Positions 54,748-62,879 of a stretch of 64,000 nt of DNA are shown here, one piece after another. Origin of the DNA: Streptomyces pseudovenezuelae (lineage in GTDB: Bacteria > Actinomycetota > Actinomycetes > Streptomycetales > Streptomycetaceae); assembly GCF_001513955.1 (NCBI RefSeq), contig NZ_KQ948149.1, positions 530,227-594,226 of the forward strand. Reading direction: 5' to 3'. Position numbers and translations under genes: made by a program. The notes under the pieces were generated by a model. That model ran no database searches. It saw nothing but the letters and a program-made list of their open reading frames with translations, and was not told the origin of the DNA. The stretch's first letter is position 1. Each line of letters begins with the position of its first letter.

Positions 54748-55005
54748 GTGCGCGTGCGATTGAGAGTGGAGTTCACGACCGAGCCGTTCGACCTCGACGA
54801 GGCCCCGGCGCACGCGCTCGTGGCCCGTGAGGTCATCGAGGCGGCCGAACTGGACGCGGTGGACGTCGGCCCGTTCGGCAACACGGCCGAGGGTGGTGCC
54901 GACGAGGTGCTCACCGCCGTGGACACCCTGCTGCGCAGGGCCCTGGCCTCCGGCGCCACCCGGATCTCCCTCCAGGTCAACGTGCTGGGGGAGGGTGACG
55001 CGTGA
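54748..55005 (+). CDS. Conserved hypothetical protein coupled to HTH regulator
   Basis: 85 aa from a GTG at 54748. The sequence (RLRVEFTTEPFDLDEAPAHALVAREVIEAAELDAVDVGPFGNTAEGGADEVLTAVDTLLRRALASGATRISLQVNVLGEGDA) alternates strand, helix and strand, and ends at a TGA overlapping the next GTG (GTGA). This resembles small alpha/beta ligand- or thiamine-binding-like proteins, but I do not recognise a family. Tight coupling to the DauR-like HTH gene suggests that it modulates that regulator or belongs to the same sensor. Confidence 0.65.
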   Translation: MRVRLRVEFTTEPFDLDEAPAHALVAREVIEAAELDAVDVGPFGNTAEGGADEVLTAVDTLLRRALASGATRISLQVNVLGEGDA

Positions 55006-55361
55006 GCGCCGACGAGCCGTTCATCTCGGCGGTCAAGCCGCTGGTCGACGCCATGGGCGGCGAGATGCTCCCGCCGGACGAGGCCGGACCCGAGGACGTC
55101 GTGCTCGCCTGGGAGGGTGCCGACGTGGTCGCCGTACGGCTGCCGCAGCTCGCGGACTCGCTCGACCACATCCTGGCCGCCATGGAGCGCAAGCGGGGCA
55201 AGCCGCTCGCGGACCTGGACCGCAAGGCCAAGCAGGAGGTCGTACGGATACTGGAGGCGCGCGGCGCCTTCTCCGTGCGGCACGGCGTGGAGACCGTGGC
55301 GAGCGCGCTCGGGGTGAGCCGCTTCACGGTGTACAACTACCTGAACCGGGACAAAACGTAG
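55002..55361 (+). CDS. DauR/YheO-type helix-turn-helix regulator (HTH_22)
   Basis: 119 aa from the GTG at 55002, overlapping the previous stop. The C-terminal 55 residues (LDRKAKQEVVRILEARGAFSVRHGVETVASALGVSRFTVYNYLNRD) match the HTH_22 domain of DauR/YheO regulators. The N-terminal part is a short PAS-like remnant (FISAVKPLVDAMGGEMLPPDE, VVLAWEGADVVAVRLPQLADSL), much smaller than in full YheO proteins of about 220 aa. The adjacent gene may supply the missing sensing part. It lies 84 bp before the uricase pathway genes and probably controls them. Confidence 0.8.
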   Translation: MSADEPFISAVKPLVDAMGGEMLPPDEAGPEDVVLAWEGADVVAVRLPQLADSLDHILAAMERKRGKPLADLDRKAKQEVVRILEARGAFSVRHGVETVASALGVSRFTVYNYLNRDKT

Positions 55362-55397
55362 CCAGCGGACCCCGCCGGGTTTCGTAACCCCGAATTT

Positions 55398-55438
55398 TCA
55401 ACAAAGTGTTGACGTGATGTCGCGTGGGGGCGTTAGCT
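55398..55438 (+). promoter_or_regulatory. Promoter and operator of the urate-degradation operon
   Basis: TTGACG (55409-55414) and TTAGCT (55433-55438) are 18 bp apart. The expected start point falls at about 55445, next to the GTG start at 55446, which has no ribosome site: a leaderless message is likely. A perfect dyad TCAACA-AAG-TGTTGA (55398-55412) overlaps the -35 box, which suits a repressor site. Confidence 0.6.
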
Positions 55439-55445
55439 GACTCCC

Positions 55446-55958
55446 GTGACTTCGACTTCCACGTCCCCCGGCCTGGCCCGGTTCAACGTCCTGGAGGAGC
55501 ACGCGGCCCTCGCGGTCCTCCTTGAGGCGTGCGCCTCGACGGCGTGGGCTCGGCGTCTGCTCGCCGCCCGCCCCTACGCGACCGCGGAGGACCTCTACGC
55601 CACCAGCGACGCCGCCATGGCCGGGCTGACCCCCGACGACCTCGCCGAGGCCATGGCCGGCCACCCGCCGATCGGCCGCCCCAAGCCGGGCGACCCGGCC
55701 TCCGCCCGCGAGCAGCGCGGTATGGCCGGAGCCTCCGACGAGCTCAAGGCGGAGATGCTGGAACTGAACCTGGCGTACCAGGAGAGGTTCGGCCATGTCT
55801 TCCTGATCTGCGCGACCGGCCGTACGGGTGAGCAGATGCGTGACGCGGTCAAGGAGCGGATCGGCAACGCGCCGGAGCGGGAACGCGAGATCGTCCGCAC
55901 CGAGCTGGGCAAGATCAACCGCATCCGGCTGGCCCGTATCGTCGAAGAGGACGCCTGA
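55446..55958 (+). CDS. uraD: 2-oxo-4-hydroxy-4-carboxy-5-ureidoimidazoline (OHCU) decarboxylase
   Basis: 170 aa from a GTG at 55446. The catalytic region AMAGHPPIGRPKPGD includes the conserved GHPPIG histidine, followed by SDELKAEMLELNLAYQERFGHVFLICATGRTGEQM and a C-terminal ELGKINRIRL. It converts OHCU to S-allantoin, the last of the three urate-opening steps. It is first in the operon; the HIU hydrolase gene follows after 2 bp. It begins beside a predicted leaderless promoter. Confidence 0.95.
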   Translation: MTSTSTSPGLARFNVLEEHAALAVLLEACASTAWARRLLAARPYATAEDLYATSDAAMAGLTPDDLAEAMAGHPPIGRPKPGDPASAREQRGMAGASDELKAEMLELNLAYQERFGHVFLICATGRTGEQMRDAVKERIGNAPEREREIVRTELGKINRIRLARIVEEDA

Positions 55959-55960
55959 CC

Positions 55961-56356
55961 ATGAGCACCAGCACCACCGCCTCCGTGTCCACGCACATGC
56001 TGGACACCAGCGTCGGCCGCCCCGCCGAGGGCGTCCCCGTCCAGCTCGCGGCCCGCGCCGGCCGCCAGGCGGACTGGGAGGCGCTCGGCGGCTCCGCGAC
56101 CGACGCGGACGGCCGGTGCAAGGACCTGCCGGCACTGCCGGAGGGAACCACCCACGTACGGCTCGACTTCGCCGTGGAGCCGTATTTCTTGAAGAAGCAA
56201 GCCGATGCGCAGCAGGACGCCCCCGCGAATCGGGACAGCGGTGCCGGTGTGTTCTTCCCGGAGGTGGCGATCACGTTCGCCGTCGAGCCGGGCGAGCACT
56301 ACCACGTACCGCTGCTGCTCAACCCGTTCGGCTACTCCGTTTACCGAGGGAGCTAG
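55961..56356 (+). CDS. uraH: 5-hydroxyisourate hydrolase (transthyretin-like)
   Basis: 131 aa. It has the signature N-terminus SVSTHMLDTSVGRPAEGVPVQL, the central DADGRCKDLP, and the strongly conserved C-terminal YRGS, which supplies active-site residues. A short insertion near residues 72-90 (KKQADAQQDAPANRDSGAG) adds polar residues before FFPEVAITF. It hydrolyses 5-hydroxyisourate to OHCU. It is translated between the decarboxylase and urate oxidase genes. Confidence 0.95.
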   Translation: MSTSTTASVSTHMLDTSVGRPAEGVPVQLAARAGRQADWEALGGSATDADGRCKDLPALPEGTTHVRLDFAVEPYFLKKQADAQQDAPANRDSGAGVFFPEVAITFAVEPGEHYHVPLLLNPFGYSVYRGS

Positions 56357-56361
56357 CAGAC

Positions 56362-57258
56362 ATGCCCACGATTCTTGGACAGAACCAGTACGGCAAGGCC
56401 GAGAACCGAGTCGTCAGGATCACGCGGGACGGCGCCACCCACCACATCAAGGACCTGAACGTCTCGGTGTCGCTCAGCGGTGACATGGACGAGGTCCACT
56501 ACTCCGGCTCCAACGCGCACGTCCTGCCGACCGACACCACCAAGAACACGGTGTACGCGTTCGCCAAGGAACACGGCATCGAGTCCGCCGAGCAGTTCGG
56601 CATCCACCTGGCCCGGCACTTCGTCACCTCGCAGGAGCCCATCAGGACCGCGCGGATCCGCGTCGAGGAGTACACCTGGGAGCGGATCGGGACGGCCGGC
56701 GAGGACGAGCACTCCTTCGTCCGCCAGGGCCAGGAGACCCGCCTGACCCAGATCACCTACGACGGCTCCTCCTGGGAGGTCGTCTCCGGGCTCAAGGACC
56801 TGACCGTCATGAACTCGACCAACTCCGAGTTCTGGGGCTACGTCAAGGACAAGTACACGACCCTGCCCGAGGCGTACGACCGCATCCTGGCCACCGAGGT
56901 CTCCGCCCGCTGGCGCTTCAACTGGTCGGACGACGAGCAGGAGACGCCCGACTGGGAGACGTCCTACGCGCAGGTGAAGAAGCACATGCTCCAGGCCTTC
57001 GCCGAGACGTACTCGCTCTCGCTCCAGCAGACCCTGTACCAGATGGGCTCCCGGATCATCGAGAACCGCGACGAGATCGACGAGGTCCGCTTCTCGCTGC
57101 CCAACAAGCACCACTTCCTGGTGGACCTGGAGCCCTTCGGCCTCAAGAACGACAACGAGGTGTACTTCGCCGCCGACCGCCCCTACGGCCTGATCGAGGC
57201 GACCGTCCTGCGGGACGGCGTCGAGCCGAGGATCCCGGTGGACCTCACCAACCTCTAG
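56362..57258 (+). CDS. uaZ: Urate oxidase (uricase)
   Basis: 298 aa from the ATG at 56362, six bases after the uraH stop. It is cofactor-free uricase made of T-fold repeats: QNQYGKAENRVVRITRDG, DTTKNTVYAFAKEHG (with catalytic Lys/Thr residues), STNSEFWGYVKDKYTTLPE and LPNKHHFLVDLEPFGLKNDNEVYFAADRPYG. It oxidises urate to 5-hydroxyisourate. Placement with uraD and uraH makes a complete urate-to-allantoin set. A strong hairpin follows the stop. Confidence 0.97.
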   Translation: MPTILGQNQYGKAENRVVRITRDGATHHIKDLNVSVSLSGDMDEVHYSGSNAHVLPTDTTKNTVYAFAKEHGIESAEQFGIHLARHFVTSQEPIRTARIRVEEYTWERIGTAGEDEHSFVRQGQETRLTQITYDGSSWEVVSGLKDLTVMNSTNSEFWGYVKDKYTTLPEAYDRILATEVSARWRFNWSDDEQETPDWETSYAQVKKHMLQAFAETYSLSLQQTLYQMGSRIIENRDEIDEVRFSLPNKHHFLVDLEPFGLKNDNEVYFAADRPYGLIEATVLRDGVEPRIPVDLTNL

Positions 57259-57275
57259 CAACTCCATCGCGGCAC

Positions 57276-57317
57276 CCGCGGCCGGGCAAGGGCTCCGGAA
57301 AGGCCCTCCGGCCGCGG
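57276..57317 (+). terminator. Stem-loop between urate oxidase and deaminase genes
   Basis: Outer arms CCGCGGCCGG (57276-57285) and CCGGCCGCGG (57308-57317) stack on inner arms AGGGC (57289-57293) and GCCCT (57303-57307) with a 3-nt bulge. It lies 18 bp after the uricase stop and 58 bp before the deaminase start, so it may end or attenuate read-through. Confidence 0.7.
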
Positions 57318-57374
57318 CACTCAAACTCCCGGGGTCCTGCCGTGCCCTCTCCACCTCAGCGAAAAGGACGAACC

Positions 57375-58754
57375 ATGGCAGCAGACCGGCGCATCGTCAT
57401 CGAGAACTGTTCGATCGCGACCGTGGACGCGCACGACACCGAGTACCCCAGCGGGTACGTCGTCCTCGCCGGCAACCGCATCGAGTCGCTCGGCGCGGGC
57501 AGGGCCCCCGAGGGACTGGAGAACGTCGACCGCCGTATCGACGCCACCGGCCACCTGGTGACCCCCGGCCTGGTCAACACCCACCACCACTACTACCAGT
57601 GGATCACCCGGGGCCTGGCCGCCGACCACAACCTCTTCAACTGGCTCGTCGCCCTCTACCCGACCTGGGCGCGCATCGACGAGCAGATGGTCTACGCGGC
57701 CGCCCAGGGCTCGCTCGCGATGATGGCCCGCGGCGGCGTCACCACCGCCATGGACCACCACTACGTCTTCCCCGCCGGTTCCGGCGACCTGTCCGGCGCG
57801 ATCATCCGCGCCGCCCGCGAGACGGGCGTCCGCTTCACCCTCGCCCGCGGCTCCATGGACCGCAGCGAGAAGGACGGCGGCCTGCCCCCGGACTTCGCCG
57901 TGGAGACCCTGGACGGCGCTCTCGCCGCGACCGAGGCGACCGTCAAGGAGCACCACGACTCCTCCTTCGACGCGATGACCCAGGTCGCTGTCGCGCCCTG
58001 CTCGCCTTTCTCCGTCTCCACCGAACTCCTGCGGGAGGGGGCCGAGTTGGCCCGCCGCCTCGGCGTACGGCTGCACACCCACGGCTCGGAGACCGTCGAG
58101 GAGGAGCAGTTCTGCAAGGAACTGTTCGGCATGGGCCCCACCGACTACTTCGAGTCCACCGGCTGGCTCGGCGAGGACGTGTGGATGGCGCACTGCGTCC
58201 ACATGAACGACTCCGACATCGCCGCGTTCGCCCGTACGAAGACGGGTGTGGCCCACTGCCCCTCGTCCAACGCCCGTCTGGCCGCGGGCATCGCGCGGGT
58301 CCCGGACATGCTCGCGGCCGGCGTCCCGGTCGGCCTCGGTGTCGACGGCACGGCGTCCAACGAGTCCGGCGAACTCCACACCGAGCTGCGCAACGCCCTG
58401 CTCATCAACCGCCTCGGCGCCCACCGCGAGGCCGCCCTGAACGCCCGTCAGGCCCTGCGCCTCGGCACGTACGGCGGTGCCCAGGTGCTGGGCCGCGCGG
58501 CCGAGACCGGCTCCCTGGAGGCGGGAAAGCTCGCCGACCTGGTGCTGTGGAAGCTCGACACCCTCGCGCACGCCTCGATCGCCGACCCGGTGACCGCACT
58601 GGTCTTCGGCGCGGCGGCGCCCGTCACGGCCTCCTTCGTGAACGGCCGTCAGATCGTCGAGAACGGCCGCCTGTTGCACGTCGACGAGGACGCCGTCGCG
58701 CGCTCCACGCGGGAGCAGGCCCAGCGTCTCGCGCGCATCGCCGCGCAGGGCTGA
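57375..58754 (+). CDS. 8-oxoguanine / guanine deaminase family amidohydrolase
   Basis: 459 aa from the ATG at 57375 (AAAAGGACGAACC upstream). It is an amidohydrolase with metal ligands in LVNTHHHYYQWITRG, RLHTHGSETVEEE, WMAHCVHMND and GLGVDGTASNESGE. The HxH motif with this spacing and the SEKDGGLPPDF substrate loop fit the 8-oxoguanine deaminase/AtzB-like group. It converts guanine or 8-oxoguanine to xanthine or urate plus ammonia. Urate oxidase upstream and a urate/xanthine permease downstream favour an 8-oxoguanine or guanine role. Confidence 0.88.
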   Translation: MAADRRIVIENCSIATVDAHDTEYPSGYVVLAGNRIESLGAGRAPEGLENVDRRIDATGHLVTPGLVNTHHHYYQWITRGLAADHNLFNWLVALYPTWARIDEQMVYAAAQGSLAMMARGGVTTAMDHHYVFPAGSGDLSGAIIRAARETGVRFTLARGSMDRSEKDGGLPPDFAVETLDGALAATEATVKEHHDSSFDAMTQVAVAPCSPFSVSTELLREGAELARRLGVRLHTHGSETVEEEQFCKELFGMGPTDYFESTGWLGEDVWMAHCVHMNDSDIAAFARTKTGVAHCPSSNARLAAGIARVPDMLAAGVPVGLGVDGTASNESGELHTELRNALLINRLGAHREAALNARQALRLGTYGGAQVLGRAAETGSLEAGKLADLVLWKLDTLAHASIADPVTALVFGAAAPVTASFVNGRQIVENGRLLHVDEDAVARSTREQAQRLARIAAQG

Positions 58755-58770
58755 CCACTTCACAAGAACT

Positions 58771-58869
58771 CCGGTCGGGAGGGACGGCTCCCGACCGGCG
58801 GCCGTGGATCCCGGTCCCGGGCTCCACGGCGGCCGTGCCCGGGGCGCGTGTTGGACGCACGCGCCCCGG
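58771..58869 (+). promoter_or_regulatory. Train of three strong hairpins before the urate/xanthine permease
   Basis: Three stems follow each other within 100 bp. First: CCGGTCGGGAG/CTCCCGACCGG (58771-58781, 58788-58798). Second: GCCGTGGA/TCCACGGC (58801-58808, 58823-58830) enclosing CCCGG/CCGGG. Third: CCGGGGCGCGTG/CACGCGCCCCGG (58839-58850, 58858-58869, loop 7). The two flanking genes run in the same direction. One terminator would do, so serial terminators, attenuation or RNA processing are possible. Confidence 0.75.
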
Positions 58870-58962
58870 AACGGTCCCCGTCCCGGTCCCGCACGACCAC
58901 TCGCACCACCTCCATGAAACCCACGTCAGTGCCGACGTGTAACCGCCCGGAGGCGAGCCGCA

Positions 58963-60327
58963 GTGTCAGTCCACCCCGTCGACGAAAAGCTCCCCGCTCT
59001 CAAGATGGCGACCACCGGCCTGCAGCACGTGGCCGCCATGTACGCCGGAGTCGTCGCCCCGCCCCTGATCGTCGGCGCGGCCATCGGCCTCTCCGCCACC
59101 GACCTCACCTTCCTCACCGGCGCCTGCCTGTTCACCGCGGGCCTCGCCACCTTCCTGCAGACCCTCGGCGTCTGGAAGATCGGCGCCCGGCTGCCCTTCG
59201 TCAACGGCGTCACCTTCGCCGGTGTCGCCCCCATGACCGCGGTCGTCGCCTCCACGGACGACAAGTCCGACGCCCTGCCGGTCATCTTCGGCGCGGTGAT
59301 CGTGGCAGGCCTCCTCGGCTTCCTCGCCGCCCCCTTCTTCAGCAAGGCGATCCGCTTCTTCCCACCGGTCGTCACCGGGACCGTCATCACCCTGATAGGC
59401 GTCTCGCTCCTGCCGGTCGCCTTCGGCTGGGCGCAGGGACCCGATCCGGCCGCCAAGGACTACGGCTCGACGACAAATCTGGGCCTGGCCGCGGCGACCC
59501 TCCTGATCGTGCTCGTCCTGCGGCGTTTCACGCGAGGCTTCGTCAAGCAGATCGCCGTGCTCCTCGGCCTGGTGGCCGGCACGCTCCTCGCGATCCCCTT
59601 CGGCGCCACGGACTTCGCACCCGTCACCGACGCGGCGGTCGTCGGCTTCCCCACCCCGTTCTACTTCGGCGCCCCGCAGTTCCAGCTCGCCGCGATCCTC
59701 TCGCTGTGCGTGGTGATGGTGGTCTCGATGACCGAGTCGACCGCGGACATGCTGGCGCTGGGCGAGATCGTCGAGCGCCCGGCCGACGAGCGGACCATCG
59801 CCGCCGGCCTGCGCGCCGACACCCTCGGCTCGGCCATCAGCCCCCTCTTCAACGGGTTCATGTGCAGCGCCTTCGCCCAGAACATCGGCCTGGTCGCGAT
59901 GACGCGGATCCGCAGCCGGTACGTCGTCGCCACCGGCGGAGCCTTCCTGGTGCTGATGGGCCTGTGCCCCATGGCCGCCTCGCTCATCGCCGTCGTCCCG
60001 CGCCCGGTGCTCGGCGGCGCCGGAGTCGTCCTGTTCGGGTCGGTGGCCGCCAGCGGCATCCAGACCCTGGTCAAGGCGGGCCTGGACAAGGACAACAACG
60101 TCCTGATCGTCGCCGTGTCACTGGCCGTCGGCATCATCCCGATCACCGCGCCGGAGTTCTACCACGCCTTCCCCGAGACCGCGAAGATCGTCCTGGACTC
60201 GGGGATCTCCACGGGCTGTGTCGCCGCGGTGGCGCTGAACCTGGTCTTCAACCACCTCGGCCGGGGCGGGGACGCCCAGGAGGTCACCCATCCCATGGAG
60301 GCCGTCCCCGCTCAGCCGATCTCGTAA
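58963..60327 (+). CDS. NCS2 urate/xanthine permease
   Basis: 454 aa from a GTG at 58963. About 12-14 membrane segments are present, with the NCS2 signature VVMVVSMTESTADMLALGEI and the QHVAAMYAGVVAPPLIVGAAIGL start typical of the UapA/PucJ/UacT branch. The substrate motif NGFMCSAFAQNIGLV is also present. It imports urate and/or xanthine with protons or sodium. It supplies the uricase pathway encoded just upstream. Its last 16 bp overlap the convergent chitosanase gene. Confidence 0.93.
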   Translation: MSVHPVDEKLPALKMATTGLQHVAAMYAGVVAPPLIVGAAIGLSATDLTFLTGACLFTAGLATFLQTLGVWKIGARLPFVNGVTFAGVAPMTAVVASTDDKSDALPVIFGAVIVAGLLGFLAAPFFSKAIRFFPPVVTGTVITLIGVSLLPVAFGWAQGPDPAAKDYGSTTNLGLAAATLLIVLVLRRFTRGFVKQIAVLLGLVAGTLLAIPFGATDFAPVTDAAVVGFPTPFYFGAPQFQLAAILSLCVVMVVSMTESTADMLALGEIVERPADERTIAAGLRADTLGSAISPLFNGFMCSAFAQNIGLVAMTRIRSRYVVATGGAFLVLMGLCPMAASLIAVVPRPVLGGAGVVLFGSVAASGIQTLVKAGLDKDNNVLIVAVSLAVGIIPITAPEFYHAFPETAKIVLDSGISTGCVAAVALNLVFNHLGRGGDAQEVTHPMEAVPAQPIS

Positions 60328-61121
60328 CTGTCCCCGTACACCTTCCACTTGAGGGGTGTGTCCAGGTCGAGATTGCCCTGCTCCAGGAAGACCCGCTGGG
60401 CCGTCTCGACCCGGCTCACGTCATGGTGGGCCGCCTCCTGGCGCATCGCCCACACCCGGGCGTCCAGGAAGGCGTGCAGGTAGGCGGTCTGGTCACCGCC
60501 GTCCGCCGGGGTGTCCGCGCCCTGCCGGGCCCGGCCGCGGATGCCGCCGAAGCTCAGGGCGTCGGTGCCGGGCCCGTGCATGACCATCGCGTCGTAGTAG
60601 ACGAACTGGCCGAGCGTGCCGAGACCGTCCTGCCTGGCGCGCGCGACCGCCGGGTCGAAGTAGCCGCGGTCCCGCTCGTCCCGCTGTGCCGTGCGGAACG
60701 CGGAGGTCCTCGCCGCGGTCCGCCAGGCCGCCGGGAAGCCCGGGTCCAGACCGTCGTGCGAGTCGGTGCCGTCCACCGCGTGCAGGGCGGGCAGATAGGG
60801 GGCCAGGGGATTGCCGGGGACCCGTCCGGTGTAGAGCTCGACCAGGGCCAGCATGTCGCTCGTGCCGGAGCAGAAACCGATGATGCCGGCCGTGTACCCG
60901 CGGCCGTCCCCGATGTCCTCGATGTACGGGTACTGCGCCTGCCAGTCCAGCGAGGAGTTCTCCGCGCTGGACACCAACCGCATCGCGAGGTCCTTCTTGA
61001 CCGGGTCGTCGAGCCCGGTCGGGTCCGCGGCCTCGGCGGACGGCCAGCGGGAGCTCAGCACCCCGGCTCCGAGCGCGGCGAGCAGGGTGCGGCGGGCGGC
61101 TGTTCTGGACAGGAGGGCCAC
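60312..61121 (-). CDS. csn: Secreted GH46 chitosanase
   Basis: 269 aa from a GTG at 61121 with GGAGACGAC upstream. The signal peptide includes AARRTLLAALGAG, so Tat or Sec export is possible. The GH46 signature is SSAENSSLDW (general acid Glu) followed by YIEDIGDGRGYTAGIIGFCSGTSDML (Asp nucleophile-assisting region). The C-terminal half (FVYYDAMVMHGPGTDALSFGGIRGRA; VETAQRVFLEQGNLDLDTPLKWKVYGDSYEI) is complete. It cleaves chitosan outside the cell. It shares its 5' end with the upstream AraC gene. Confidence 0.95.
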   Translation of the reverse strand: MALLSRTAARRTLLAALGAGVLSSRWPSAEAADPTGLDDPVKKDLAMRLVSSAENSSLDWQAQYPYIEDIGDGRGYTAGIIGFCSGTSDMLALVELYTGRVPGNPLAPYLPALHAVDGTDSHDGLDPGFPAAWRTAARTSAFRTAQRDERDRGYFDPAVARARQDGLGTLGQFVYYDAMVMHGPGTDALSFGGIRGRARQGADTPADGGDQTAYLHAFLDARVWAMRQEAAHHDVSRVETAQRVFLEQGNLDLDTPLKWKVYGDSYEIG

Positions 61122-61894
61122 GTCGTCTCCAGGTAAGGCGCTGTGAAGGGGAGTCGAGGGTCGCGCGCCGACTTGGGATTGCGGAAGTCGGACGTCATGT
61201 GGGACTGGTCGTAGTAGCCGGTGACGGCGGCCAGTTCGGCCGGGGCCAGCTCGGTGGCGTGGGCGAGCACGGCGCGGACGCGGTCGATGCGGGCGTAGTG
61301 CTTGGGCGACAGCCCGACCCCGTCGCTGAACAGTTTGCGCAACTCGCGCTCGCTGACGGCGAGTTCACGTGCCACCTTGCCGACATGACCGGGTGTGCGA
61401 CCCGAGCGGACGGACAGCGCGGTGACCGCGGCGCGCAGCAGCGCGGCGCGTGCCCCGTCGGCCGCCGTGGGCAGCCGGTCCGGGAGGACGTCCGCGAGCC
61501 TGCCCGCCACCTCCTCGGGCTCCAGCCGCCCGAGCTCGTACGCCAGTCGCCGCGCGGCCGGACCGGGCAGTGCGCCCAGCGGAACGATCCGTCCGACGAG
61601 ATCGACCGCGGGGACGCCCAGCAGCGGGCGGGTCGCGCCGGGCGCGAGCCGTACCTCCACGCAGGACACGTCCCTCTTGCCCTCGTGATAGGTGGCCCGG
61701 ACGTGGGGCCCCGACACCAGCAGGGTGGGCCGGCCCCGCCCCTCGCTGCGGACGATCACCTTGGTCGTGGGGTCCGGCAGCCGGACGAACGGTTCCCGGG
61801 GATCCGCCTCCACGGCCAGGACCCCGATCCCCGCGAGCCACGGGCCCGGCGCGTCGGGGCCGCGCGGGGCCCGCTCGGAAACGGACTTGGTCAC
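61055..61894 (-). CDS. AraC-family transcriptional regulator
   Basis: 279 aa from a GTG at 61894. A variable N-terminal sensing domain (WLAGIGVLAVEADPREPFVRLPDP) is followed by the C-terminal AraC double helix-turn-helix (LAVSERELRKLFSDGVGLSPKHYARIDRVRAVLAHA; LAAVTGYYDQSHMTSDFRN). The last 26 residues (after RLPFTAP) are unlike family tails and are read through the start of the chitosanase gene, overlapping it by 67 bp. A lost stop codon is likely. It is divergent from the NmrA-like gene, its likely target. Confidence 0.85.
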   Translation of the reverse strand: MTKSVSERAPRGPDAPGPWLAGIGVLAVEADPREPFVRLPDPTTKVIVRSEGRGRPTLLVSGPHVRATYHEGKRDVSCVEVRLAPGATRPLLGVPAVDLVGRIVPLGALPGPAARRLAYELGRLEPEEVAGRLADVLPDRLPTAADGARAALLRAAVTALSVRSGRTPGHVGKVARELAVSERELRKLFSDGVGLSPKHYARIDRVRAVLAHATELAPAELAAVTGYYDQSHMTSDFRNPKSARDPRLPFTAPYLETTWPSCPEQPPAAPCSPRSEPGC

Positions 61895-61990
61895 GCATCC
61901 ACGGTAAGCGGGGGACTGGGGGGTTCGGGCGCGCGAAACGTGCCGGAATTTCCTATCGGCCGGGGCGGTGCGGGACCGACCGTGGTGCTC

Positions 61991-62845
61991 ATGATCCTGG
62001 TCACGGGTGCCACGGGCACCATCGGAAGTGATGTCGTACGACGACTGGTGGCGCGCGGCGAGAAGGTGCGCGCCCTCACGCGGGACCCGGACAGGGCCCC
62101 GCTGCCGCCGGGAGTGGAGGCGGCCCGCGGGCACCCTCGCGACCTGGGCGCCGTGGCGTCGGCCATGGCGGGAGCCGACGCCGCCTTCCTGGTCGGCGTC
62201 TTCGGCCCGGAGGACGCCGACAGCGACCGTGGGATGGCGGCGGCGGCCCGGGCGGCGGGCGTACGGCGGCTGGTGAAGCTGTCCGCGATCAGCGCGGGGG
62301 ACCCCAGGACGGGACTGGGCGGCATCGCGCACGGCCACGGTGAGCGGGCGGTCCGGGAGAGCGGCCTGGAGTGGGTGATCCTCCGGCCCTCGGCGTTCGC
62401 GTCGAACACCTTGCGCTGGGCGCAGGCACTCCGCTCGGGTGAGCCGGTGCCGAACATGCTGGGCTCGGGCCGGCAGGGGGTCGTCGACCCGCGGGACGTC
62501 GCGGAGATCGCGGTCGCGGCACTGACCGGTCCGGGGCACGCGGGGCGGACGTACACCCTCACCGGACCCGAGACGCTCAGTCCCCGGGACCAGGCGGCCA
62601 CGCTCGGCGAGGTGCTCGGCCGCCGGGTGGAACTCCGCGATCTGACCCCGCCCCAGACGCGTGAACTGCTGGTCGCCTCCGGGTGGAGCGAGGAGGCCGC
62701 GGAGGGGATGCTGCGGAGCGTCCGCTTCGTGGCCGAGGGTGGCAACGCGGTGGTCACGGGGGACGCGGCGGAGGTGCTGGGGCGCCCGGCGCGGACGTAT
62801 CGGGAGTGGGTGCGGGACCACGCGGGGGCGTTCGGCGCTGAGTGA
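61991..62845 (+). CDS. NmrA-like NAD(P)-binding oxidoreductase
   Basis: 284 aa from the ATG at 61991; a GTG two codons earlier is possible. It has the Rossmann motif MILVTGATGTIGSDVVRRL, then HPRDLGAVASAMAGADAAFLV, and GLEWVILRPSAFASN. The conserved NmrA/azoreductase-like ending (TGPETLSPRDQAATLGEVLGR) is complete. Members act as NAD(P)H-dependent reductases or redox sensors; the substrate is unknown. It faces the AraC regulator over 96 bp, a typical regulator-target pair. Confidence 0.85.
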   Translation: MILVTGATGTIGSDVVRRLVARGEKVRALTRDPDRAPLPPGVEAARGHPRDLGAVASAMAGADAAFLVGVFGPEDADSDRGMAAAARAAGVRRLVKLSAISAGDPRTGLGGIAHGHGERAVRESGLEWVILRPSAFASNTLRWAQALRSGEPVPNMLGSGRQGVVDPRDVAEIAVAALTGPGHAGRTYTLTGPETLSPRDQAATLGEVLGRRVELRDLTPPQTRELLVASGWSEEAAEGMLRSVRFVAEGGNAVVTGDAAEVLGRPARTYREWVRDHAGAFGAE

Positions 62846-62879
62846 GGGGCTGAGGGCGGGGTTCGGCCGCGGGTCGGTG

